IMG/VR virus record: IMGVR_UViG_3300010885_025649 | Span: 1-64,000 of that record | Source: a virus | Length of the DNA stretch: 64,000 nt | Strand: one strand, 5' to 3' | Shown here: piece by piece, positions 51,455 through 59,865 of the stretch | How positions within the stretch are numbered: position 1 is the stretch's first letter | Layout of the letters: each line of letters opens with the position of its first letter | Notes under the pieces: generated by a model | Told to the model about the DNA's origin: nothing | Seen by the model: only the letters and a program-made list of their open reading frames with translations | Databases searched by the model: none | Position numbers and translations under genes: made by a program

Positions 51455-52693
51455 ACCCGTGCTTGTTCCCAATTGATCAAAGTTACTATGCACTCTACCG
51501 GTAACAGGATTAATATAGATTTCATAATCAGTACCAATCTGTTTACGCAGAATAGATAGCTCACTAAAAGTCTTTAGCATTAAATAAATATTAGATTCTT
51601 GTTTAAACTTAATTAGATTTAATTCCGCTTCTAAATCTTCTTCTTCATCATCTTCAGTAAAATTATCTTCTTGATTAATATAATCATTTGATGATTTAAA
51701 TACCGCCAATAATTCTTGTATAACTTTCTTACTAGTATTCTCTACATCAAGACCTATAAGATTAAGTAATGATTTCATCTTAATAGGATTACTAAATAGT
51801 TTAGAATCCAAAATAATAAATTCACCCAATAAATTAACCTTAAATTTAATAAAAGACTCTGGTTCTGTAATTCCTTCTTGAATATCTTTAGCCAGTTTTA
51901 GTTGATTTATTCTAACAGCAAGTTCATATTGAATCTGTGGAATTCTATTTATAGCAACTTGGCGTAATCTTTTATACAAAGGTAAATCTAATAAGACCCC
52001 TTTAAGTTCCATGTCTGCAACTTTAGGTAATAGTTTATTCTCACGAATAAGAATCTTACCCATACCATAACCACCAGAACCAAAAGGTAAACTAATAGTT
52101 TCTTCTAAAGTTTCCTTTAATCTATGAAGATGAATAACATCTTCAGCAGCATATTGTAATTGTTCTATTGTTAAATCCGGTTCGGCCCAATTACTAACCT
52201 GTTGTGTCTTATCTAAATATATTCCATATAACTGCCGTAGAATACCTTTAAGGCCATCTCCATGAGTTCTTATTAAAGATACCCCGCTAGCATTTGCTAT
52301 TAGTTTAACGGCTAAATAACAATCAAATACGTTAGCTAAATTAATATCACAATTAACCTTAAGCATTTTATAATCGAACTTAATATTATAACCTATAGAA
52401 GTAACCGCAGGAGATTCTAATAAAGCTTTAAGTTCTATAACATCTGGTAGATATAAGATATCAAATATAAAACAATTAGCTGGAGTAGCTATTTGCAGTA
52501 GTCTAACTTTATTAGTATAAGGATCAGTAAAAGAAATACGTTTACCTGATTTTATAGTAGCGTCTAATCTATTATGCCACTGTAAATAGATAGGATTACT
52601 ATAAGTTTCCACATCAATACTAAGGAATTTATATTTCTGTAATTCTGAAATAGCTAAATAATAATCCGAATTCTTTTCTTTAATGTATAGCAT
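51434..52693 (-). CDS. polA: DNA polymerase I (family A), 5' exon: 3'-5' exonuclease and thumb
   Basis: N-terminal half of the split polymerase. The proofreading exonuclease is complete: FLSIDVETYS (Exo I), GYNIKFDYKML (Exo II), YAAEDVIHLHRL (Exo III). There is no 5' nuclease domain. The acidic thumb segment (NFTEDDEEEDLEAEL) precedes GRVHSNFDQLGTSTG, the conserved lead into TGRLSS..NLQNIP. Coding continues as intron readthrough (KHICPI, stop), so the exon ends near 51455. Joined to 49094-50104 it gives a polymerase of roughly 750 residues. Confidence 0.92.
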   Translation of the reverse strand: MLYIKEKNSDYYLAISELQKYKFLSIDVETYSNPIYLQWHNRLDATIKSGKRISFTDPYTNKVRLLQIATPANCFIFDILYLPDVIELKALLESPAVTSIGYNIKFDYKMLKVNCDINLANVFDCYLAVKLIANASGVSLIRTHGDGLKGILRQLYGIYLDKTQQVSNWAEPDLTIEQLQYAAEDVIHLHRLKETLEETISLPFGSGGYGMGKILIRENKLLPKVADMELKGVLLDLPLYKRLRQVAINRIPQIQYELAVRINQLKLAKDIQEGITEPESFIKFKVNLLGEFIILDSKLFSNPIKMKSLLNLIGLDVENTSKKVIQELLAVFKSSNDYINQEDNFTEDDEEEDLEAELNLIKFKQESNIYLMLKTFSELSILRKQIGTDYEIYINPVTGRVHSNFDQLGTSTGKHICPI

Positions 52694-52977
52694 TATTTAA
52701 CCATGAACATAATATTTAGTATACTTCCATCTTTAGCTTTATTAATATTACACCAATAAGAATCAGTATAGATAATCTCAACAGTTCCTACTTTATAAAG
52801 TGTTCTTGTAGATAATTCAATAACAATTAATTTATTAGAGTTAGCGAAAATAACATTATAAAAGGGGATACATTGTACCCCCAAGATTGTTTTTAATATA
52901 GTTACATTTAATAATTTATGTTGATAGACTCCAATATAAAGACCATCAACAAGTTTATAAATATCATTACTTATCAT
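52693..52977 (-). CDS. Hypothetical protein
   Basis: 94 residues, beta-rich (NVTILKTILGVQ, IVIELSTRTLYKVG), starting inside the 3' end of the PhoH gene (11-base overlap) and sharing one base with the polymerase start. Translational coupling with both neighbours is likely; no family recognised. Confidence 0.5.
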   Translation of the reverse strand: MISNDIYKLVDGLYIGVYQHKLLNVTILKTILGVQCIPFYNVIFANSNKLIVIELSTRTLYKVGTVEIIYTDSYWCNINKAKDGSILNIMFMVK

Positions 52978-53635
52978 ACCTATTTAATATTTCTCCTATA
53001 ATTCCATTTCTAACAACATCAGCTTTAGTAAACTCAAACAAGCCAATGCCAGGAATTCCCCTAAGTCTCTTCAACGCATCTTCCAATCCCGAATAGTTAT
53101 TACCCCGCATTTCCATTTGATTAACATCACCAGCTAATACCATCTTAGCACTATCGCCCAGTCTTGTAAGGAGTTTAAGGAAATCATCTGGAGTAGTATT
53201 TTGTACTTCTTCACAAATAACAAAGCAATGATTTAAGGAACGCCCCCGAACTAATTCAGGAGCGATAATCTCAATCTTATTATTGAGCCAATATTCAGCT
53301 TTACCTAAATCCATCATGACTAACAAGTTGTCTAAAATAGGACCAAGAAACGGAGACATCTTTTCATCAGCAGTGCCGGGTAAAAATCCCAATCTATTTT
53401 CTACTAAAGGTCTAATAATAACAATACGTTCTACTCCTGTTTTAGATCTGTGTTGTACATATCTAATTGCTTGATATAGTGCTGTTAGAGTTTTACCAGT
53501 TCCAGCAGGGCCTTGACAAATTGTATAGGTGTTACTATCAATAACTTCTATATATTCGCGTTGCGCTGGAGTAATGTGTAACGTGATATCACTTTCAGAC
53601 CTAACTTCGGAACTTAACTGAGATTTCTTAGCCAT
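52967..53635 (-). CDS. phoH: PhoH-like P-loop ATPase
   Basis: 222 residues from ATG 53635 (MAKKSQ); a second in-frame ATG at 53662 overlaps no gene and remains possible. Walker A is QGPAGTGKTLTA, followed by the family's VIIRPLVENRLGFLPGT, then GRSLNHCFVICEEVQNTTPDDFLKLLTRLG (Walker B region), VLAGDVNQME and DVVRNGIIGEIL. This matches PhoH from end to end. PhoH is common in marine and freshwater phages; its biochemical role (RNA/ATP-linked) is unsettled. It lies upstream of polA. Confidence 0.95.
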   Translation of the reverse strand: MAKKSQLSSEVRSESDITLHITPAQREYIEVIDSNTYTICQGPAGTGKTLTALYQAIRYVQHRSKTGVERIVIIRPLVENRLGFLPGTADEKMSPFLGPILDNLLVMMDLGKAEYWLNNKIEIIAPELVRGRSLNHCFVICEEVQNTTPDDFLKLLTRLGDSAKMVLAGDVNQMEMRGNNYSGLEDALKRLRGIPGIGLFEFTKADVVRNGIIGEILNRYDK

Positions 53636-53697
53636 ATATAGTATACCTAAAGGATATACCATATATAGCTTATTTCCTATTGGGATTACTTAACTTA

Positions 53698-54285
53698 TTA
53701 AGTGCGGTTATTTAGAATAGGAAGTTCCATCTTAGGAGGATGCTGATAATAAGGAGCAATGGCTTCTAACCAATCTTGCGCTTTAGATAAACAAGTCAAG
53801 ATCTCAACATTATCTTCCGTGTCAATATTAATACCATAGGTAGCACGCATATCTTCATCACGCATCCGTCTAAGATGATCAGAAGCATTAAGCGCCATAA
53901 TCCCCGTGAAGAGTTCTGGATACTTATAGATATTATTATTATCCACACGACCATAAGACAAATCGGTATCTAAGTTACCAATCTTAGGAACAAAGTCTAA
54001 CACTACGGTTACTTCTTTAAGATCCGGAATCCCCATAATCCCATAATATCTACTAGACTTTTCCCGCTGAACATATAGAATAATAATTCCTTCAGGATTA
54101 ATCTCACTAAAGTCTGTCATGAACAACAAACCTTTAAGAATCATCTCAAGGTTACGCTCAGCCGCAGCCAAGCTGGGTTGATTAGATTTAGTAGGATCAT
54201 CATTATACATACCAATCATATTCTTAGCAACTTCAGCAAGCGCCACTTTATCACAAATAGCAGGTTTCCAAATTGTATTAGTCAT
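53698..54285 (-). CDS. Hypothetical 195-residue protein
   Basis: Unrecognised. An N-terminal helix region with DKVALAEVAKNMIG and EMILKGLLFMTDFSEINPEG is followed by strands (GIIILYVQREKSSRYYGIMG, VTVVLDFVPKIG). No catalytic motif or cysteine cluster. It is separated by 21 bases from its upstream neighbour and by 62 from PhoH, and preceded by an AGGAAA site. Confidence 0.5.
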   Translation of the reverse strand: MTNTIWKPAICDKVALAEVAKNMIGMYNDDPTKSNQPSLAAAERNLEMILKGLLFMTDFSEINPEGIIILYVQREKSSRYYGIMGIPDLKEVTVVLDFVPKIGNLDTDLSYGRVDNNNIYKYPELFTGIMALNASDHLRRMRDEDMRATYGINIDTEDNVEILTCLSKAQDWLEAIAPYYQHPPKMELPILNNRT

Positions 54286-54306
54286 TTAAGTATTTCCTAT
54301 AATTAG

Positions 54307-54714
54307 TTAAGTTGCACCAAATAAATCTGCAGGTGAGCCAGATACCCGCGGTGGTATATGTTTAAAGCGTTCTTTAAGTTCCTCATCGCTAAGGCCCATA
54401 GTGCCATCAGGATCAGAGTTTCTAAAGATAGCTAAATCTTCCGCAGTAAATATATTAGCAGGAGGTTCTTTAATTACTTCTGCTGCTACCTCTTGAGATC
54501 GCTGTTTAAGTTGAGATGCTAAAGAATAGGCATCTATATAATCTACAGGCCCGCCTAAAGATTTTACTGAGGAGTTATTATCTGGGGAGAATAACTCTAA
54601 TTCCAACATAGTGTTATAAGTAACCACAAGTTTATGTTGTTGAGCAGCTTCACCAAATTCACCATTAGCTAAAGCCGCAGCAATTTTATCTAATAAAACA
54701 TATTTACTATTCAT
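54307..54714 (-). CDS. Hypothetical 135-residue protein
   Basis: Start at ATG 54714 is decided by GAGGA five bases upstream; the longer frame from 54726 would use the Shine-Dalgarno as codons. Mostly helical, with an acidic segment (EEPPANIF-like PANIFTAEDLAIF) and a C-terminal Gly/Pro region. No family recognised. It overlaps the zinc-ribbon gene by 8 bases. Confidence 0.55.
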   Translation of the reverse strand: MNSKYVLLDKIAAALANGEFGEAAQQHKLVVTYNTMLELELFSPDNNSSVKSLGGPVDYIDAYSLASQLKQRSQEVAAEVIKEPPANIFTAEDLAIFRNSDPDGTMGLSDEELKERFKHIPPRVSGSPADLFGAT

Positions 54715-54961
54715 ATTGGTCCTCAATAGGCAGTTTAGATTTTACTGCTTCTAATCGTTTAATAAATTCAAAAAGTTGTTCTTGCAAACCCGGAGTAGCT
54801 TTAACCATAGCTTTAACACAAGTTAAACAGAATTTAGATTCAGTAATTGGATATGAAACTCTTTTAGAAAACTCCATAAATTGTGGATTGGGGCGCCGAT
54901 AGAAAGTTCTATAGTCAGTTCTACAGCGCTCACAGGTAGCAATCATTCGTGTTTGTCGCAT
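54707..54961 (-). CDS. Small zinc-binding protein
   Basis: 84 residues. CERCRTDYRTFYRRP near the N-terminus and FCLTCVKAM about 30 residues later give two CxxC pairs that can bind zinc. The rest is a helical tail (LQEQLFEFIKRLEAVKSK). It could be a small nucleic-acid- or protein-binding regulator. It is encoded directly after the winged-helix gene without a gap. Confidence 0.6.
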   Translation of the reverse strand: MRQTRMIATCERCRTDYRTFYRRPNPQFMEFSKRVSYPITESKFCLTCVKAMVKATPGLQEQLFEFIKRLEAVKSKLPIEDQYE

Positions 54962-55156
54962 TTATTTTAACCGATAAGCATTAAAGGGTACATCACTAGT
55001 ATAAAACATAACTTTCTTTTCAACTAATCCCTTTTTAACAAAGCTGGCTACGTGACCCCGCACTTGTTGAATAGGAATATTTAAATCTTGACTAATACTA
55101 CCAGTATCACAATCACTATTAAGCGCAATATAACCAGCAATTAAATAACTATTCAT
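54962..55156 (-). CDS. Small winged helix-turn-helix protein
   Basis: 64 residues with the wHTH plan: LIAGYIALNSDCDTGSISQDLNIPIQQVRGHVASFVKKGLV followed by a beta wing (EKKVMFYTSDVPFNAYRL). The helix 2/3 part SISQDLNIPIQQVRGHV is MarR/ArsR-like. It probably acts as a DNA-binding regulator. It overlaps the methyltransferase-like gene by 8 bases. Confidence 0.65.
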   Translation of the reverse strand: MNSYLIAGYIALNSDCDTGSISQDLNIPIQQVRGHVASFVKKGLVEKKVMFYTSDVPFNAYRLK

Positions 55157-55745
55157 TCTTCAAAGTCCTTTTAACTTTAATTCCAACACGTAACATAGGA
55201 TTCTTTTGGCGACTAAGATTAACATAGTCTCTACAAGTCAATCCCAAAAATTGTAGATTAGGCGCATCATCAACTAATCTCTTTAGATATCTAGTAATAC
55301 TAGAAACTGTACTTCCCCATTCCCTTAAATACTCTGCTCTACGAAGATACATAGGATTAAGTGCATGTAATAAAGTAACTAATATAATTACTTCTTTATC
55401 TAAAGGAAGTCGAAGTAATGTAGGAACTAATGCATGATAAGCATTAGTCATATTTTGGGCATCAATATCGATTACATCGTAATTTAGGATGCCCAATTCT
55501 TGTACTAATTCTACTGCAGAACGATTAAATGTAGCTTTACAGTTCAAATCATAATCATTTGTAGTAACAATCATTCCTTTGGCTACATGATGTGTAGTTA
55601 AATTTCCATGCCCCGCCATAATTTCCAAACAGGTTTTATTTGTGGGATCAAATTTAAACTCCTCAAAGATAATGTCATCAATATTACTTTTAAGTTTTGC
55701 AGTTAAGACTGATCTAGTTTGAGTCTGTGTTATTAAGGCGGTCAA
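55149..55745 (-). CDS. Putative SAM-dependent methyltransferase-like protein
   Basis: 198 residues from a TTG at 55745. I choose it because GGAGG stands six bases upstream, while the in-frame ATG at 55772 has none. The sequence CLEIMAGHGNLTTHHVAKG resembles SAM-binding motif I (E-x-x-x-G-x-G), and VTTNDYD supplies a post-motif acidic residue. VIDIDAQNM and EVIILVTLLHALNP may be motifs II to IV. The catalytic motif of DNA methylases (DPPY/NPPF) is absent, so the target is unknown. It overlaps the dNMP kinase by 32 bases. Confidence 0.55.
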   Translation of the reverse strand: MTALITQTQTRSVLTAKLKSNIDDIIFEEFKFDPTNKTCLEIMAGHGNLTTHHVAKGMIVTTNDYDLNCKATFNRSAVELVQELGILNYDVIDIDAQNMTNAYHALVPTLLRLPLDKEVIILVTLLHALNPMYLRRAEYLREWGSTVSSITRYLKRLVDDAPNLQFLGLTCRDYVNLSRQKNPMLRVGIKVKRTLKNE

Positions 55746-56352
55746 GGGTGTCCTCCAATCTTTCAATGGCATGTGTGACAGTATTAATATCAGTGTAAAT
55801 TTCAGAAGCCTCTTTACTTAATAAATGATATTCTAATTCACTTTCATGAATATAGAAATCAGATAACAAATGATTAAGTTTAAAGACATTAAGAAATCTA
55901 TTTAAGTTATATAAAAATATAGACGGCTCTTTACGTTTAAGATAAATTAAATAAACAGTATAATCATGTTCATAAGCTAGTTGTTGTAGAATACTTTTAT
56001 ATTCAAATAGAAATCTACAATCAGTAATAACAACTCTTTGTAGATTATCTGCAAGAATTTTACGAATAGTACCATCTACAAATATAGCTTTATTAATTTT
56101 AGTCTTAACCCATTCAGCCCCTACTTGTAGTAAATGTCTAACAGTAAAACCATACGTGGTAGGTTGAACAGAGGCTTTATAACTTTGCTCATTTAACTTA
56201 TTTAAATCTAAATCAAATAAAGCCACAACAGATTTCCGTAAAGAATCTGCAAATGCGGCTTTAGTAAATCCATAATTATTAATTAAATGTTTAGCTAAAG
56301 TATCTTTACCAGAACCTAAAGGACCACAAAATATAATAATAATTTTATTCAT
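55714..56352 (-). CDS. Deoxynucleoside monophosphate kinase-like
   Basis: 212 residues. P-loop CGPLGSGKDTLAKHL (GSGKD around residues 13-17) and FTKAAFADSLRKSV match the T4 gp1/phage dNMP kinase opening, followed by FTVRHLLQVGAEWVK and VVITDCRFLFEY, the conserved D-x-R-x-x-x-E segment of that family. It phosphorylates dNMPs to dNDPs for DNA synthesis, consistent with RNR and dUTPase in the same operon. It overlaps the upstream 89-residue gene by 8 bases. Confidence 0.85.
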   Translation of the reverse strand: MNKIIIIFCGPLGSGKDTLAKHLINNYGFTKAAFADSLRKSVVALFDLDLNKLNEQSYKASVQPTTYGFTVRHLLQVGAEWVKTKINKAIFVDGTIRKILADNLQRVVITDCRFLFEYKSILQQLAYEHDYTVYLIYLKRKEPSIFLYNLNRFLNVFKLNHLLSDFYIHESELEYHLLSKEASEIYTDINTVTHAIERLEDTLDRLNNTDSN

Positions 56353-56614
56353 CCGTATAAATTCTAACTCCTGATTTTATAAGATCCCAAACAGTTTGAT
56401 TAGTTGGCGTTTTAAATTCCACCGGTTCATTATTAGAATTAATTACCCATAGTCCTGAATTGCCTCGACTCTCCAAGAATATTGTGTAAGCCTGTAAAGT
56501 TATAAGTTTAGTAATAGCTTCCGTTACAGAATCTACTCTTTCCATATAAGTTCTGGCCCCATAATAATCTGTAATAGTTGCCATATAAATAACAAATTGT
56601 CCTTCAGGATTCAT
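56345..56614 (-). CDS. Hypothetical protein
   Basis: 89 residues, alpha/beta pattern (FVIYMATITDYYGARTYMER, SGLWVINSNNEPVEF), directly adjoining the gene before it and overlapping dNMP kinase by 8 bases. Tight packing supports translation. No family recognised. Confidence 0.5.
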   Translation of the reverse strand: MNPEGQFVIYMATITDYYGARTYMERVDSVTEAITKLITLQAYTIFLESRGNSGLWVINSNNEPVEFKTPTNQTVWDLIKSGVRIYTDE

Positions 56615-56851
56615 TTATCTTTCATCCTTAAAAGTATCTTCTGCTTCAGGAACTCTTAATCTAAACTCAGCTTCTGCTTGTGGTCCACCAATTGTATAGG
56701 TTACACCATAAGCAGTTACTACAGTTAATTTGCAGGGTTCTTTGCGTCTATAATCCTCATTCAACCAACTAAAAGCTATAGTCCGCCATTGTTCTTTAGG
56801 AGGAAGATAAGTAGCTTCCTCCACAGTCATGTCTTTAAATAGCCAGTTCAT
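56615..56851 (-). CDS. Small hypothetical protein
   Basis: 78 residues, Glu-rich, containing EEATYLPPKEQWRTIAFSWL and a beta hairpin (KLTVVTAYGVTYTIGG). A 4-base overlap joins it to the gene before it, and it abuts the one after. No recognised motif. Confidence 0.5.
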   Translation of the reverse strand: MNWLFKDMTVEEATYLPPKEQWRTIAFSWLNEDYRRKEPCKLTVVTAYGVTYTIGGPQAEAEFRLRVPEAEDTFKDER

Positions 56852-57189
56852 TTCGCAGATACCAAAGTTGAAGGAGTATTTAGATATGTAACTGGATTAG
56901 TAGTTACAGGCCATTGAGCATGAAACTTATTCCAGATTTGTGTTCTAAGTTCTTTAGGAAAGTCCTTAATGGCTTTTTGTAAAGAAGCTTTGCGGCCGGT
57001 TAATTTATCAAACTTATCTTTGTAATACAAAGCCGCAAACACGGAAACTATATTATTGTAATAAGTAATCTCAGGAGTTTCAATGTATTCATCAATAGTA
57101 CACATAGTTCCTTTACAGGCAAACTTAGTACCCTTTTGATCATGTTCCCACGTAATACGAAACAGACGATCTTGATAAGTAAATTCCAT
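56848..57189 (-). CDS. Hypothetical protein
   Basis: 113 residues; N-terminal beta region (FTYQDRLFRITWEHDQKG) and helical C-terminal half with Lys/Arg (KLTGRKASLQKAIKDFPKEL). Lies 23 bases after the RNA ligase stop and overlaps the next gene by 4. Its role is unknown; co-expression with RNA ligase is likely. Confidence 0.5.
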   Translation of the reverse strand: MEFTYQDRLFRITWEHDQKGTKFACKGTMCTIDEYIETPEITYYNNIVSVFAALYYKDKFDKLTGRKASLQKAIKDFPKELRTQIWNKFHAQWPVTTNPVTYLNTPSTLVSAK

Positions 57190-57212
57190 GATTTAATTCT
57201 CCAGTAGTTAAG

Positions 57213-58517
57213 TTAGCTAGATTCTTCAAGATCAACATAATCAGCTTGATCCTTTTGTTCTTGTTCCCCGAAGAGAAACAAGAATGATTTTGATTTATAA
57301 GTTGTGATTGTACCATCAGGGGCTTCTACACGAATACAAACTCCTTCTCTAATATGATTACCTAAAGGATCTTCAACAATACCATTAGTTTGTTCTTCAA
57401 TATAATCACTAATAGTTTTCATATTAGTACCATCATATAAGAAGACTTTTAGTAATGGTGGAATATCTAATCCTAATTCTCTTGCACGTTTAGTTACTTG
57501 ATAATAAGGTAATTCAACTCCATGTTTAGTAATCCTATATACCCATTCGTTATTACTGGTTTCATGTCCATAAGTAAATCTCATGGAGTTACCAAACTTA
57601 ACCTTAAGAGATTTGTCCTTATATTTAGTTATAGGAACTTCTTTCATAGTTAGTTTAGAACCAATAACTTCCCAAGGGCCAAGCTCATAGTAGACGACTT
57701 CTTCTGGCTCTAATAAATGTTTAAACTTATCAGCGCTATCAAATCTAAATCCAGCATCTTCCTTTTGATTATAAAGTACAACTCTTCTGGTACCAACAAT
57801 AGGTTGATATTTAGTTTCTCTTTGAATAGGAAACAACTTAATAAAGTGTGGGAATACTTTAGGAAAGTGTTTACTAATAAAGGTTTGTAATCTAGTTAGT
57901 TTAGGTCTAGATACTTTAACATTACCTACTCTAGCACTTGTGCCATGAATCTTTAAGGTAACATAAACCACACTACCAGGAACAATCTTATCCTTATAAT
58001 ACTTCCATTGATATGTCTCCACATGTTCAGGGAAAGCTTCCACGGATGCCTTAAAGATATCAATTGCTTTAGCAGCTTTCTCTTTACTGGCAGCTTGTTT
58101 ACGGGTAGCTTCATTTACATATTTATTGCAGATAGGAATCCCATTAAAAGTATTCAAGGTCATACCTTCTGTTAATTGAGAGATATCCCCAGCAAATTGT
58201 AGACTAGTTACAGGAGTCCAAAAAGCTTCTGATCTAACCTTACGTAAAGTTTGTGCTCTAACTCTTCTATTTTCATCAAACATCCCCCCTACATTCTCAC
58301 CAGTTTCAGGATCTTTTCTTCTTACTAAATCATTTGCAGTAGCATATTCTTTAGATAGTTGACCATCACAGGGGAATAGAATACCCAGATCACCTTCTTT
58401 ACTATTAATACCAACTACTACAGTAGTACCTTGTGCTTCTGCTATAGCTAATCTATTTACTTCTGGATCCGGGTGAGGTCTAACATTCTTTAATTTACAA
58501 ATAAACGCCATATACAT
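57213..58517 (-). CDS. RNA ligase (DRB0094/Rnl5-like, with N-terminal OB-type domain)
   Basis: 434 residues. The N-terminal 120 residues resemble the OB-like module of Deinococcus DRB0094-type RNA ligases (ICKLKNVRPHPDPEVNRL, then GDLGILFPCDGQL). The nucleotidyltransferase domain has VTLKIHGTSARVG, motif I with H-G instead of D-G (lysine about 189). Further motifs follow: VVYYELGPWEVIG (motif III/IIIa), IREGVCIRVEA (motif IV) and TTYKSKSFLF (motif V). It joins RNA 3'-OH and 5'-phosphate ends, possibly countering host tRNA cleavage. It is the first gene of the minus block at this end. Confidence 0.85.
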   Translation of the reverse strand: MYMAFICKLKNVRPHPDPEVNRLAIAEAQGTTVVVGINSKEGDLGILFPCDGQLSKEYATANDLVRRKDPETGENVGGMFDENRRVRAQTLRKVRSEAFWTPVTSLQFAGDISQLTEGMTLNTFNGIPICNKYVNEATRKQAASKEKAAKAIDIFKASVEAFPEHVETYQWKYYKDKIVPGSVVYVTLKIHGTSARVGNVKVSRPKLTRLQTFISKHFPKVFPHFIKLFPIQRETKYQPIVGTRRVVLYNQKEDAGFRFDSADKFKHLLEPEEVVYYELGPWEVIGSKLTMKEVPITKYKDKSLKVKFGNSMRFTYGHETSNNEWVYRITKHGVELPYYQVTKRARELGLDIPPLLKVFLYDGTNMKTISDYIEEQTNGIVEDPLGNHIREGVCIRVEAPDGTITTYKSKSFLFLFGEQEQKDQADYVDLEESS

Positions 58518-58573
58518 GTTGAGATTTTTCCTTAGCTAAATTACTACAATGGACTAAACACTGGACACTAGTT

Positions 58574-59848
58574 ATGACCGAGAGTTTAACTTTAGTTAAT
58601 GTTGATACTAACTCTATATCCCTTATTCCACAAAATACAAATGCGGTATCTGTACTAGTAGCCCCACAAAAAGTAACCACAGTATTAACTGTAGGAACTC
58701 CCGGGCCTCCTGGCGCGGCTGCAACTTCAGGAGGAATTACAGGTGCCATTCAGATAAAGAATGGTAGTAACTTTGGCTCCATTACCGGCTTTACTATTAT
58801 AGGTAATACCTTAAATGCAGTCAACCTATTAGCTAGTGGAACTGTATTAGGAAGTAATCTTAGCGGTACTAATACAGGAGATGAAACCACATCTAGTATT
58901 AAGACTAAACTTGGTACGGCTTCTAATTCTACCCATGGTTATTTAACTTCTACAGATTGGACTACCTTTAATAATAAGCAGAATGCTATTACTTTAGGAA
59001 GTACAAGTCAATATCTTAGAGGGGATTTATCTCTAGCTACCTTCCCAACAACTTTATCAGCCTTTACTAATGATTTGGGTAACTATGGAGGATTTCTAAC
59101 AGCTAGTTCCACTATTACTAATGCAATGTTAGCTAATAGTGCCATAACATTAGGATCCACAGCAGTTAGTTTAGGCAGTACTGCAACTACACTAAGCGGC
59201 CTGACTAGTATTAGCGCAACAACCTTTACTGGGGCCTTAAGTGGTAATGCAAGTACCGCTACTAAATTAGCTACAGCCAGAACTATTAATGGAGTCAGCT
59301 TTGATGGATCAGGTAATATAAATATTACAGTTGATGCTAGTACATTAACAGGAACTATACAAGCTGCACAATTTCCTGCTTTAAGTGGAGATATAACTAC
59401 TACAGCCGGGTCATTAAGTACTACAATTAGTAGTAGTGCAGTAACTTTAGCTAAGATGGCTAATCTAGCTGCTAACTCTATTATTGGAAATAATACAGGA
59501 AGTGCGGCAACACCAATAGCTTTGACAACAAGTCAAGTTAAAACTTTACTTGCTATTAAAAATACAGATGTAACTGGATTAAGAGGAACTGCAGTAATTG
59601 ATTTTGGTTCAACCCGTAAGAATGATACTACTGTAGTTATAAGTGGACTAACAAGTATATTAAATACACAATTAGTCACTGCACAAATACTAGCTATAGC
59701 TACAGCAACACATAGTATTGATGAACATAGACTAGTACCCGTAACATTAATCTGTGGAGCAATTACTACTGGAGTTGGCTTTACTATATATGCTTATAGT
59801 GATTGGCAATTAACAGGAACATTTAACATTCAATGGTTCACATTATAA
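58574..59848 (+). CDS. Tail fibre protein with collagen-like segment
   Basis: 424 residues. N-terminal beta segment, a short collagen-like stretch (GTPGPPGAA), then long Ser/Thr/Gly repeats. The signature ATKLATARTINGVSFDGSGNINIT is typical of T4-type and lambdoid tail fibres. The C-terminal 80 residues (TRKNDTTVVISGLT to SDWQLTGTFNIQW) form a domain often found at fibre tips. It starts the right-hand + block, 56 bases from the divergent RNA ligase gene. Ribosome binding sequence is weak (TGGA). Confidence 0.8.
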   Translation: MTESLTLVNVDTNSISLIPQNTNAVSVLVAPQKVTTVLTVGTPGPPGAAATSGGITGAIQIKNGSNFGSITGFTIIGNTLNAVNLLASGTVLGSNLSGTNTGDETTSSIKTKLGTASNSTHGYLTSTDWTTFNNKQNAITLGSTSQYLRGDLSLATFPTTLSAFTNDLGNYGGFLTASSTITNAMLANSAITLGSTAVSLGSTATTLSGLTSISATTFTGALSGNASTATKLATARTINGVSFDGSGNINITVDASTLTGTIQAAQFPALSGDITTTAGSLSTTISSSAVTLAKMANLAANSIIGNNTGSAATPIALTTSQVKTLLAIKNTDVTGLRGTAVIDFGSTRKNDTTVVISGLTSILNTQLVTAQILAIATATHSIDEHRLVPVTLICGAITTGVGFTIYAYSDWQLTGTFNIQWFTL

Positions 59849-59865
59849 TATAAAAGGATAAGACG

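Noticed and set aside
58495-58749. 84-residue minus-strand frame overlapping the tail fibre start
   Set aside because: It overlaps the collagen-like segment antisense and the real RNA ligase start; a shadow frame.
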